Positions 26,419 to 34,144 of a DNA stretch of 64,000 nucleotides are shown piece after piece. The position numbers were made by a program, and so were the translations under genes. Below the pieces are notes generated by a model. It was not told the DNA's origin and searched no databases. It was given only the letters and a program-made list of their open reading frames with translations. The first letter of the stretch is position 1, and every line of letters begins with the position of its first letter. This stretch comes from BM003 sp963699835 (lineage in GTDB: Bacteria > Pseudomonadota > Gammaproteobacteria > Steroidobacterales > BM003): assembly GCA_963699835.1 (NCBI GenBank), contig CAVOVJ010000006.1, positions 124,001 through 188,000 on the forward strand. The letters are read 5' to 3'.

Positions 26419-26953
26419 GCGCCGAGGCCTCTTCAACCGATCCCAGGGGCGGCGGTGGTAAGGCCGCGCGCCGCGGCTATTTCCGGCGCTTCTGATTCTC
26501 GCGCTGGTACTGATGGCGACATGGCTGCTGTGGTCGGGCTTTTTCAAGCCGCTGCTGATCGGGCTCGGCGTGCTGTCGTGCCTGCTCACGCTCTACATCG
26601 TCCGGCGGATGGACTATTTCACCAAGGAAACGTTCGCGTTCCATTACGACTTTCGCCTGCTCGGGTTCTGGCTATGGCTTGGTCGCGAAATTATTGTTTC
26701 GAGCCTCCAGGTTGCACGGGTCGTGCTGCGGCGACGCATTGAAGTCGAGCCCACGCTGGTCGATATCAATGCTCGCAATCTCTCGCCTGTCGACCAGGTG
26801 CTTCTGGGTAATTCGATCACACTGACGCCGGGAACATTGACGCTCGATGCGCACGATGGCCTTCTGCGTGTCCATGCGTTGACCGTCGAAGGCGCCGCCG
26901 CCCTGGAAGACGGTGAGATGCAACGCCGCGTTGCAGCGCTCGGAAGGCACTGA
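26415..26953 (+). CDS. mnhE: Na+/H+ antiporter subunit E (MnhE/MrpE), N-terminus frame-broken
   Basis: The intact frame from ATG 26513 encodes WLLWSGFFKPLLIGLGVLSC, DYFTKETFAFHYDFRLLGFW and NSITLTPGTLTLDAHDG, diagnostic of the MrpE subunit. Upstream in the same frame are hydrophobic codons (ALLILALVLM) with no ATG. In another frame, ATG 26415 starts MSAEASSTDPRGGGGK and runs to RRF, where a one-base loss near 26488 would join it to the MrpE frame. Start 26415 also overlaps the previous gene's stop. Either the true start is 26513 or one base is missing. First subunit of the antiporter operon. Confidence 0.8.
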
Positions 26954-26955
26954 CC

Positions 26956-27246
26956 ATGTATTACGTTGTAACCATAGCGACGCTGGTCACGATGGGCCTT
27001 GCATTGATCCGTGCCGTGCTCGGGCCGTCGGTCTACGATCGCGTGCTCGCCATGAACATGTTCGGGACGAAGACGGTGTTGCTGCTATCGGTGATTGCGT
27101 TTCTGTATGGGCGACCGGACTTCCTCGATCTCGCGCTTGCCTACGCTTTGATCAACTTCATCGGCGTGCTGGCCGTGCTCGAGTTCTTCCGGGTTCGCTC
27201 CTTGCGCCGCCGGGCCGAGCAGATCGAGGAGGCAGGCAGCAAATGA
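26956..27246 (+). CDS. mnhF: Na+/H+ antiporter subunit F (MnhF/MrpF)
   Basis: A 96-aa protein with three membrane helices. LALIRAVLGPSVYDRVLAMN, TVLLLSVIAFLYGRPDFLDL and ALAYALINFIGVLAVLEFFR match MrpF. It is part of the small membrane module of Mrp complexes, which exchange cytoplasmic Na+ (or Li+, K+) for protons and are required as a whole. It starts 2 bp after mnhE and overlaps mnhG by four bases. Confidence 0.92.
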   Translation: MYYVVTIATLVTMGLALIRAVLGPSVYDRVLAMNMFGTKTVLLLSVIAFLYGRPDFLDLALAYALINFIGVLAVLEFFRVRSLRRRAEQIEEAGSK

Positions 27247-27572
27247 CAATGCTGATCGACATTCTCAGCTGGGTGCTGTTGACCCTGGGCGGGGTCAGTG
27301 TGCTGATTGGCGGCATTGGCGCGCTGCGAATGCCCGATCTCTACACCCGTATGCATGCCGCGAGCGTCACCGACAGCATGGGAGCGATGATGGTGCTGGG
27401 CGGCATCATGTTGCAGGCTGGCTGGTCGCTGGCAACGATCAAGTTGATCACGATTTTGCTCTTCCTCTTGCTCACCAGTCCGACATCGTCCAATGCGCTG
27501 GCAAGTGCCGCGCTGCTCGCGGGGACACGACCGCTGTCCGAACAACGGCACGACCGGGGAGAAGCACAGTGA
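27243..27572 (+). CDS. mnhG: Na+/H+ antiporter subunit G (MnhG/MrpG)
   Basis: A 109-aa protein with three membrane helices. GGIGALRMPDLYTRMHAASV followed by TDSMGAMMVLGG is the MrpG signature. ATG 27243 overlaps the mnhF stop (ATGA), and its own stop overlaps the next start, so the genes are translationally coupled. Confidence 0.93.
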   Translation: MTMLIDILSWVLLTLGGVSVLIGGIGALRMPDLYTRMHAASVTDSMGAMMVLGGIMLQAGWSLATIKLITILLFLLLTSPTSSNALASAALLAGTRPLSEQRHDRGEAQ

Positions 27573-28543
27573 TAGTCATGTTCGGCATTTTCCTGCTGAC
27601 GCTGCTGGTGATTACCGCCATCGCGATCGTGCGCACCGACAACCTGTTTGTCGCGGTGATGCTTATGGGAATAGCCAGCTTGCTGATTGCGGCGAACTTT
27701 TTCATTCTCGATGCTGCTGATGTCGCGCTGACGGAGGCCGCGGTGGGGGCGGGCATTTCCACCGTGCTGTTTCTCAGTGCTCTCGCGCTGACCTCGGAGC
27801 GCGAGCGCTCCAAGTCATCGCGGCGAGTGTTGTCGTTCACGGTGGTTGCGGCAGCGGCGCTGGTCCTCATTTATGCGACCTTCGATAAACCGCGATTCGG
27901 TGATCCGCTGGCCCCGGTGCACACCCACGTCGCGCCCTGGTATCTCGAAAACACGCCGACCTACATTGATATTCCCAACGTGGTCACGGCCGTGCTCGGC
28001 AGCTTTCGCGGCTACGATACCCTCGGCGAAGTGTTTGTCGTGTTCACCGCAGGTATCGGCGTACTGTTTTTGCTCGGCGGCGGTGTTGCGCCTGGCAGAC
28101 TGCCGCGGGAGAAGAACAGCGAAGGCCTGCGCCACTACCTCATCCCACGGCTGGTCGGCCGTTTTCTGATTCCCTTCATCCTGTTGTTCGGGCTCTATGT
28201 GCAGTTCCATGGAGAGTACGGACCCGGCGGCGGCTTCCAGGCCGGTGCGATCGTGACCGCGGCCATCATATTGTTAGCTCTGGTTGAGGGCGAGCAGCGC
28301 GCGCTGGCGGTCCTGCCGCAGCGTTGGCTGCTCGGGCTGATGGCAGCCGGCCCGCTGATCTACGGCGCGGTGGGTGTCGCCGGGATTTTGCTGGGCGGTA
28401 ATTTCCTCGACTATTCTCCGCTTGCGTCCGACCCCGTCCAGGGCCAGCACCTCGGCATACTGTTGATCGAGATCGGGGTCGGCATCACTGTAACCGGGGT
28501 GCTGCTCAGTATCTTTCATGCCTTCGCGGCGCGCGGTCGCTAG
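27569..28543 (+). CDS. Fused MbhD/MbhE-like and MnhB antiporter subunit
   Basis: A 324-aa membrane protein combining three pieces. Residues ~1-85 match DUF4040/MbhD (RTDNLFVAVMLMGIASLLIA, TEAAVGAGISTVLFLSALAL). Residues ~90-175 match MbhE-like sequence (TYIDIPNVVTAVLGSFRGYD, TLGEVFVVFTAGIGVLFLL). Residues ~185-324 are MnhB (PRLVGRFLIPFILLFGLYVQ, FHGEYGPGGGFQAGA). In classical Mrp systems the MbhD/E part is the tail of MrpA; here it is detached from any MrpA and joined to MrpB. GTG-type start at 27569 overlaps mnhG. Confidence 0.88.
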   Translation: MIVMFGIFLLTLLVITAIAIVRTDNLFVAVMLMGIASLLIAANFFILDAADVALTEAAVGAGISTVLFLSALALTSERERSKSSRRVLSFTVVAAAALVLIYATFDKPRFGDPLAPVHTHVAPWYLENTPTYIDIPNVVTAVLGSFRGYDTLGEVFVVFTAGIGVLFLLGGGVAPGRLPREKNSEGLRHYLIPRLVGRFLIPFILLFGLYVQFHGEYGPGGGFQAGAIVTAAIILLALVEGEQRALAVLPQRWLLGLMAAGPLIYGAVGVAGILLGGNFLDYSPLASDPVQGQHLGILLIEIGVGITVTGVLLSIFHAFAARGR

Positions 28544-28546
28544 GCC

Positions 28547-28900
28547 ATGGAACTCTTAGGTCTCTATCATTACTGGGTGTTCGCGATCCTGTTGATGACG
28601 GGCTTTTATGCGGTGATCGCCAAGCTCAACCTGATCAAGAAGCTGATTGGTTTATCGTTGTTCCAGGCCGCGGTGTTCCTGCTCTACATCACGATGAGCA
28701 AGGTCGACGGCGGTACGGCGCCGATTTTTTCCGGTGCTGCCGACGCGGTCTTCTCGAATCCGCTGCCGCAGGTGCTGATCCTGACCGCAATTGTCGTCGG
28801 TATCTCGACGCTCGCACTCGGCCTCGGGATCGTCGTGCGTATCAAGGAGGAATACGGCTCGATCGAGGAGGACGAAATCCAGGAGATCGACCGGCGGTGA
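28547..28900 (+). CDS. mnhC: Na+/H+ antiporter subunit C (MnhC/MrpC, NuoK-like)
   Basis: A 117-aa protein with three helices homologous to NuoK. NLIKKLIGLSLFQAAVFLLY and NPLPQVLILTAIVVGISTLA, then LALGLGIVVRIKEEYGSIEE, match MrpC. It lies 3 bp after the MnhB fusion, and its stop overlaps the next GTG start. Confidence 0.92.
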   Translation: MELLGLYHYWVFAILLMTGFYAVIAKLNLIKKLIGLSLFQAAVFLLYITMSKVDGGTAPIFSGAADAVFSNPLPQVLILTAIVVGISTLALGLGIVVRIKEEYGSIEEDEIQEIDRR

Positions 28901-30390
28901 ACCGACTCGCTCAGCATCTCCCGGCGCTTCAGGTGGTAGTGCCGATGCTCGTGGCGCCCCTTGTCGTCCTGTTGCGGCCGCGTGGCCTTGCGTGGGCCGC
29001 CAGCACCGCCGCGAGCGTGCTCGCTTTCGTTATCGCGATCGAACTCACGCTGCGGGTTCTCGGCGAAGGCGCGGTCGGTTACCTGGTCGGCTCCTGGCCC
29101 GCGCCCTACGGAATCGAGCTTCGGGTCGATGCATTGAGCGCCCTGCTGCTGCTGGTGGTGACCGGGGCTTCGACACTTGCGCTGATCGGCGGCCGGCGAA
29201 GTCTCGATGCCCAGATCGAGGCAGAGCGTCAGCCCTATTTCTTTGCCGCGTGGCTGTTGGCGCTGGCCGGATTGTCGGGCATCGTGGTGGCGGCGGATGC
29301 ATTCAATATCTTCGTCTTCATGGAAATTTCGTCGCTGGCGAGTTACGTGCTTATCGCAGGCGGCCCGGACCGGCGCGCCCTGCCGTCCGTGTTCAAGTAC
29401 CTGGTCATGGGTACGATCGGGGCGACGTTTTACCTGATTGGTGTGGGCCTGATCTATATGATGACCGGAACGCTGAACCTGGCTGACATGGAATTGCGAA
29501 TCCATGCGGTCGGCGATCTGACCCCGATTCTTGCCGCGGCCGGATTTATCACGGTTGGTCTTGCACTGAAAGCCGCGATCTTTCCGCTGCACGTCTGGTT
29601 GCCCAATGCGTACACTTATGCACCGCATATGGCGACGGCGTTCCTCGCGGCCTGTTCGACCAAGGCGTCGCTCTATATCCTGCTGCGCTTCGATTTCTTC
29701 GTCTTCCAGGGAAACCTGGAAGGACATGACCTGCAATTTGCCATCTACCTGATGCCACTGGCCGTGCTCGGTATTCTCGTCGGCTCGGCGGTTGCGATGT
29801 TCGAGAAAAACGTCAAGCGCCTGCTGGCGTTCTCCTCGGTTGCACAGATCGGCTACATGATGCTTGGCGCAAGTCTCGTATCGATCGCCGGTCTCACGGC
29901 GGGCATCCTGCACATCTTCAATCACGCGCTGGCGAAAGGCACGTTGTTCCTCGCGATTGCCTCATTCGCGATGGTCGCGGCTGGCCTTCGGCTCGATGAT
30001 CTCAGCGGAATCGCTCGCCGCATGCCGTGGACGTTTGGTGCATTCATGGTGGCCGGGCTCAGCCTGATCGGCATCCCGGGCACGGCCGGCTTCGTCAGCA
30101 AGTGGTACCTGATCATGGCGGTCATGGATCTGGGGCCGGCAGGCGTGCCGCTGGTCGCCGTAATTCTGATCAGTTCGCTGATGGCGGTGGTTTATATCTG
30201 GCGTATTGTCGAGGTAGCATGTTTCGCAAAGACGGAGGAGCAGGGTACCTCCGCGATACCCGTGTCTCCGTTGATGATCGCCGTGACCTGGCTTGCGGCG
30301 CTGGCAAATATCTACTTCGGCCTGTTGCCGGCATTGCCTTTGACCCTTGCGAGTGACGCCGCGGCCGAGCTTCTGAGGCATCTGCCGTGA
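28897..30390 (+). CDS. mnhD: Na+/H+ antiporter subunit D (MnhD/NuoN-like), first of three
   Basis: A 497-aa protein with about 14 helices of the proton-translocating ND2/4/5 family. FNIFVFMEISSLASYVLIAG holds the conserved Glu of helix 5. LKAAIFPLHVWLPNAYTYAP holds the broken-helix Lys, and HIFNHALAKGTLFLA is the usual MrpD signature. The start is GTG 28897, overlapping mnhC. It is closest to genuine MrpD of the three large subunits here. Confidence 0.9.
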   Translation: MNRLAQHLPALQVVVPMLVAPLVVLLRPRGLAWAASTAASVLAFVIAIELTLRVLGEGAVGYLVGSWPAPYGIELRVDALSALLLLVVTGASTLALIGGRRSLDAQIEAERQPYFFAAWLLALAGLSGIVVAADAFNIFVFMEISSLASYVLIAGGPDRRALPSVFKYLVMGTIGATFYLIGVGLIYMMTGTLNLADMELRIHAVGDLTPILAAAGFITVGLALKAAIFPLHVWLPNAYTYAPHMATAFLAACSTKASLYILLRFDFFVFQGNLEGHDLQFAIYLMPLAVLGILVGSAVAMFEKNVKRLLAFSSVAQIGYMMLGASLVSIAGLTAGILHIFNHALAKGTLFLAIASFAMVAAGLRLDDLSGIARRMPWTFGAFMVAGLSLIGIPGTAGFVSKWYLIMAVMDLGPAGVPLVAVILISSLMAVVYIWRIVEVACFAKTEEQGTSAIPVSPLMIAVTWLAALANIYFGLLPALPLTLASDAAAELLRHLP

Positions 30391-31856
30391 ACGCGGGGTC
30401 GACCATAGTTCTCGCGTTGCTGCTGCCGCTCGGCGGCGCTGTGGCTATTGCGCTTGCCGGCCGGTTCAGCGCCAATCTGCGCGAGACGGTGACGCTCGCA
30501 ACCGCCGGTGGACTTGCGTTGACGGTATCGAGCCTGCTGCCGGCCGTGATGGCGGGAGAGCGGCCTGGAGTAAGCATCACCGAACTGCTGCCAGGCGTTG
30601 AGATTGCATTCAGCGTGGAACCGCTGGGCATGCTGTTCGCGGCGCTGGCTTCCGGCCTGTGGATCGTCAACTCGCTTTACTCGATCGGGTACATGCGGGG
30701 CAATAAAGAACGTAATCAAACCCGCTTCTATGTGATGTTCGCGGTCTCGCTCGCTGCCACGATGGGCGTTGCATTTGCCGGCAACCTGTTCACGCTGTTT
30801 ATTTTCTACGAAGTCCTGACGCTTTCCACGTATCCGCTGGTATCGCACAAGGGTGACGCAGCCACCGTGCGTTCGGCCCGGGTCTATCTCGGCATCCTGC
30901 TGACCACGTCGATCGGACTGTTCCTGCCGGCGATCATCTGGACCTACTCGGTGGCCGGCACCGGTGACTTCACCTCCGGCGGAATTCTGGCGAGCAAGAT
31001 TGACGGACCCGCGGTCGGGTTGCTGCTCGGGTTGTTCGTGTTCGGTATCGGCAAGGCCGCGGTCATGCCGGTGCATCGCTGGTTACCGGCCGCTATGGTG
31101 GCCCCGACGCCGGTCAGCGCGTTGCTGCATGCCGTTGCCGTCGTCAAGGCTGGCGTGTTTACCGTCACCAAGGTCATCGTCTACATTTTCGGTGTCGATT
31201 TTTTGTTCTCCGAACCGAGCAGCGGCTGGTTGTTGTACGCGGCCGCGTTCACGATCATTGCAGCGAGCGTCGTAGCGCTGCGGCAGCAAAATATCAAACG
31301 CCTGCTTGCCTATTCGACGATTGCACAACTGTCCTATGTCGTCATGGCGGCGGCGGTTCTCAAGCCGCTGGCTGAAATCGGCGCGGCGATCCACATGGTC
31401 GCGCATGCCTTCGGCAAGATCACGCTGTTCTTCGCCGCCGGCGCAATCTATGTCGCGTCCCATAAAACCGAGATTCATCAGCTGCGCGGTATCGGTTTGC
31501 GCATGCCGGTCACGATGACTGCATTCACGATCGGGGCGCTGAGCATGATTGGTGTGCCGCCGACCGGCGGGTTCGTTTCGAAGTGGTATATCCTGGCGGG
31601 GGCCTTCCAGGCCGACAATTATGTTGCGGTCGCGACAATAATTCTGAGCACCGCGCTGAACGCCGCTTACTTCCTGCCGATCATCTACATGGCCTGGTTC
31701 ATGCGTGAGAAGGAACCGGCCGAGGCGACCCACGGCGAGGCGCCGTGGCCCGCGGTGCTGGCACTGGCTATCACTGCGTTGCTGACGATTGCCTTTTTCT
31801 TTTTTAACGGCGCGACGATCCAGCTCGAGCGCCAGGTTATCGAGAACTTGTTATGA
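30387..31856 (+). CDS. Antiporter-like ND4/ND5-family subunit, second of three
   Basis: A 489-aa polytopic protein of the same superfamily as MrpD/MrpA and NuoL/M/N. Conserved blocks are FYEVLTLSTYPLVSHKGDAA (helix 5 Glu), FGIGKAAVMPVHRWLPAAMV (Lys and amphipathic linker), RLLAYSTIAQLSYVVMAAAV and VPPTGGFVSKWYI. Stop and start overlaps on both sides (30387, 31853) place it firmly inside the operon. It would form one of three parallel ion-translocating modules. Confidence 0.88.
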   Translation: MNAGSTIVLALLLPLGGAVAIALAGRFSANLRETVTLATAGGLALTVSSLLPAVMAGERPGVSITELLPGVEIAFSVEPLGMLFAALASGLWIVNSLYSIGYMRGNKERNQTRFYVMFAVSLAATMGVAFAGNLFTLFIFYEVLTLSTYPLVSHKGDAATVRSARVYLGILLTTSIGLFLPAIIWTYSVAGTGDFTSGGILASKIDGPAVGLLLGLFVFGIGKAAVMPVHRWLPAAMVAPTPVSALLHAVAVVKAGVFTVTKVIVYIFGVDFLFSEPSSGWLLYAAAFTIIAASVVALRQQNIKRLLAYSTIAQLSYVVMAAAVLKPLAEIGAAIHMVAHAFGKITLFFAAGAIYVASHKTEIHQLRGIGLRMPVTMTAFTIGALSMIGVPPTGGFVSKWYILAGAFQADNYVAVATIILSTALNAAYFLPIIYMAWFMREKEPAEATHGEAPWPAVLALAITALLTIAFFFFNGATIQLERQVIENLL

Positions 31857-32122
31857 ACCCGACGCAACAAGACGATCACTGGCTCGCGCGGCCCGCGACG
31901 ATAAAACTCTTGTGGCGGGTGTTCGGCGCAGTGCTCGCGCTGCTGGTTCTCGCGCAGGCGCTGATCTACGTCAAGGGCTATTTCGGTGTCGACGGCTGGT
32001 TCGGTTTTGGTGCGGCCTACGGGTTTCTCTCGTGTCTCGCCATGGTGCTGATCGCGAAAGTGCTCGGATATGTGTTGAAACGCGACGAGGACTATTACGA
32101 TGACGGACGGGACGATGCTTGA
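31853..32122 (+). CDS. Small two-helix membrane protein of the antiporter operon
   Basis: An 89-aa protein with two hydrophobic helices (VFGAVLALLVLAQALIYVKG and FGAAYGFLSCLAMVLIAKVL) and an acidic C-terminus (KRDEDYYDDGRDDA). I do not recognise a named family. ATG 31853 overlaps the preceding stop by four bases, and the gene overlaps the next by 23 bp, so it is a conserved-looking accessory subunit rather than a chance ORF. Confidence 0.75.
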   Translation: MNPTQQDDHWLARPATIKLLWRVFGAVLALLVLAQALIYVKGYFGVDGWFGFGAAYGFLSCLAMVLIAKVLGYVLKRDEDYYDDGRDDA

Positions 32123-33815
32123 ACTGATCCCGCCGGCGATTTTCATGATAGTGGCCGCGTTGCTGATCGGCCCGGCGCGCGGTTACCTGCGTACCGCGAT
32201 CGTGCTGGCGGCGCCGCTGATCACGCTCTGGTTCGTCTGGCAGGTACCCAACGGTATCGCCTACGACCTTGCCTTCCTCGACTACCGTATCCAGCCGCTC
32301 GAGGGCAGTGCGGTCAGGCGTCTGTTCGCGACGATATTTGCGCTGATGGCCTTCGGTGGCGGGCTGTATGCGTACCGTCAGGCCAGGTGGTACGAACTTT
32401 CTGCGGCCTATGCTTACGCCGCAGGCGCAATCGGGGTCAGCTTCGCCGGGGACCTGGTCAGCCTGTTCGTTTACTGGGAGTTCATGGCATTGTTCTCGAC
32501 CGTCGTCGTCTGGTGCGGCGGTACTCCAGCGGCGCGGCGGGCCGGGATTCGTTACGCCATCATGCACCTGCTTGGAGGTGTCATTCTGATGGTGGGTATC
32601 GAGGGGGTCGCCGTGGATACGGGCTCGATCGATATCCGGCCGATGCTCAACGATAGCGTCGGTACGTGGATGATGCTCACCGGCATTCTGATCAATGCGG
32701 CGGCGCCGCCGGTCTCGGCCTGGCTCGCCGACGCTTATCCGACGTCGAGCCCGACCGGCTCCGTATTCCTGTCGGCGTTTACCACCAAGACGGCGATACT
32801 GACGCTGATCCTGCTGTACCCGGGCGAGCCGGTACTCATCGGAATCGGTCTGTTCATGGTCATGTACGGCATCATTTACGCGCTGCTCGAAAACGACATT
32901 CGGCGCATCCTGGCGTATTCGATCGTCAACCAGGTCGGCTTTATGGTCTGTGCCGTCGGTATCGGTACGCAGATGGCGCTGAACGGCGCGGCCGCGCATG
33001 CGTTCGCTCATATCATTTACAAGGCGCTGTTGTTCATGAGTGCCGGTGCCGTCATATATCGCACCGGATTCAATCGCTGCACCGACGTTGGCGGTTTGTT
33101 TCGGACGATGCCACTGACAGCGATTTGCGGTATCGTCGGCGCGCTCGCGATCTCGGGTTTCCCGCTGACTTCGGGCTTTACCACCAAGACCATGATCTCG
33201 CAGGCCGCGGCGGACGAGAGCCTCGTCCTCGTGTACATGCTGCTCGCTGCGGCATCGGCCGGCGTGTTTCTGCACGCCGGCATCAAGTTCCCGTGGTTCG
33301 TATTCTTCCAGCGCGACTCGGGGCTGCGGCCAAAGGACGCGCCGTGGAATATGGCTGCCGCAATGGTGATGTTCTCGGTGCTGTGCATTCTGCTCGGCGT
33401 AGCGCCCGACCTGCTGTACCGGTTCCTTCCCTATCCGGTGGAGTACGACGCCTACACGCCGGGCAAGGTGCTTTTTTATCTGCAGCTGCTGATGTTCTCG
33501 GGACTGGCCTTCTTCCTGTTGCTGCCGTTGATGAAACGCACCGAAACCATCAGCCTGGATTCCGACTGGCTGTGGCGGGTCGCGTTGTTCCGTCTTGGCA
33601 GCGGGGCATTTGGGCTGGCGGCCGCTGCGGGCGGCGCGGTCTCTGCCGCCGCCGGTTCGGCATTCTCGCGGCTTCGCGCTATCGCGTCGCGCCACCTCGG
33701 TACCGCCGATGGCGATTCCCGGCCCGGCGTGTTCGCGCGCGCATGGCCCATCGGGGTGACGGCGTTGTGGATCGCCGTGCTGTTGACGGCATATGTCGTG
33801 GTTTATTATTTCTGA
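32100..33815 (+). CDS. Antiporter-like ND4/ND5-family subunit, third of three
   Basis: A 571-aa polytopic protein, the last gene of the operon. It has VSLFVYWEFMALFSTVVVWC (helix 5 Glu), NAAAPPVSAWLADAYPTSSP in place of the usual Lys-linker motif, RRILAYSIVNQVGFMVCAVG and AHAFAHIIYKALLFMSAGAV. The Lys normally in the K(A)AxxPxHxWLP motif appears as Asn-Ala-Ala, so its ion path may differ or be inactive. A second ATG at 32115 is possible. No terminator is obvious after the gene. Confidence 0.85.
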   Translation: MTDGTMLELIPPAIFMIVAALLIGPARGYLRTAIVLAAPLITLWFVWQVPNGIAYDLAFLDYRIQPLEGSAVRRLFATIFALMAFGGGLYAYRQARWYELSAAYAYAAGAIGVSFAGDLVSLFVYWEFMALFSTVVVWCGGTPAARRAGIRYAIMHLLGGVILMVGIEGVAVDTGSIDIRPMLNDSVGTWMMLTGILINAAAPPVSAWLADAYPTSSPTGSVFLSAFTTKTAILTLILLYPGEPVLIGIGLFMVMYGIIYALLENDIRRILAYSIVNQVGFMVCAVGIGTQMALNGAAAHAFAHIIYKALLFMSAGAVIYRTGFNRCTDVGGLFRTMPLTAICGIVGALAISGFPLTSGFTTKTMISQAAADESLVLVYMLLAAASAGVFLHAGIKFPWFVFFQRDSGLRPKDAPWNMAAAMVMFSVLCILLGVAPDLLYRFLPYPVEYDAYTPGKVLFYLQLLMFSGLAFFLLLPLMKRTETISLDSDWLWRVALFRLGSGAFGLAAAAGGAVSAAAGSAFSRLRAIASRHLGTADGDSRPGVFARAWPIGVTALWIAVLLTAYVVVYYF

Positions 33816-34144
33816 TCGGTATCAACTGGGAGGTTAGGGGACAGTGGCTATGACTGTTGGAATTCAGCAGCAGCAACCCTGACCTGCGGCTCGAGCCAAA
33901 GCGATTCCGCTGCTCCGGGTCTCGTGTCACCGTCCCGACAGCTTGCAAATGGGTTCGCCGCCCCCAAATACAATGTTCCGGATCCTTATCGGTCGTGTGT
34001 CGCGACAACGGGTCTGGCCCGGTCATGAGTTCAATCGTTTTATTGGATTATTATAAGAGAAATATTCCATCATTTGGATTATGTAATTGTGTTTGAATAG
34101 CGCGGTGGAGACAGTTTTCGTCTAACCTGCAGGGAGTAGCTCCG
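33816..34144. other. Intergenic region upstream of katG, with a GGGACAGTG repeat copy
   Basis: This 329-bp gap holds no gene. GTTAGGGGACAGTGGCTATG at 33835 is a copy of the dispersed GGGACAGTGACC-type repeat. The right half contains an AT-rich island (listed separately) and GGGAG just before the katG ATG. Confidence 0.5.
34036..34096 (+). promoter_or_regulatory. AT-rich katG upstream region with paired TTGGATTAT repeats
   Basis: An abrupt AT-rich stretch in GC-rich DNA carries two identical direct repeats, TTGGATTAT at 34043-34051 and 34074-34082. Their starts are 31 bp apart, about three helical turns. The block lies 60-100 bp before katG and is a plausible regulator site or UP-type element. 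I could not recognise an OxyR or Fur consensus. Confidence 0.4.

Noticed and set aside
31971..33695. 574-aa minus-strand ORF over the last antiporter subunit
   Set aside because: Arg/Gln/His-rich antisense shadow; the opposite strand encodes a clear ND4/5-like protein.
34036..34144. OxyR or Fur binding site upstream of katG
   Set aside because: No ATAG-N7-CTAT series or GATAAT-type iron box could be read in the block.
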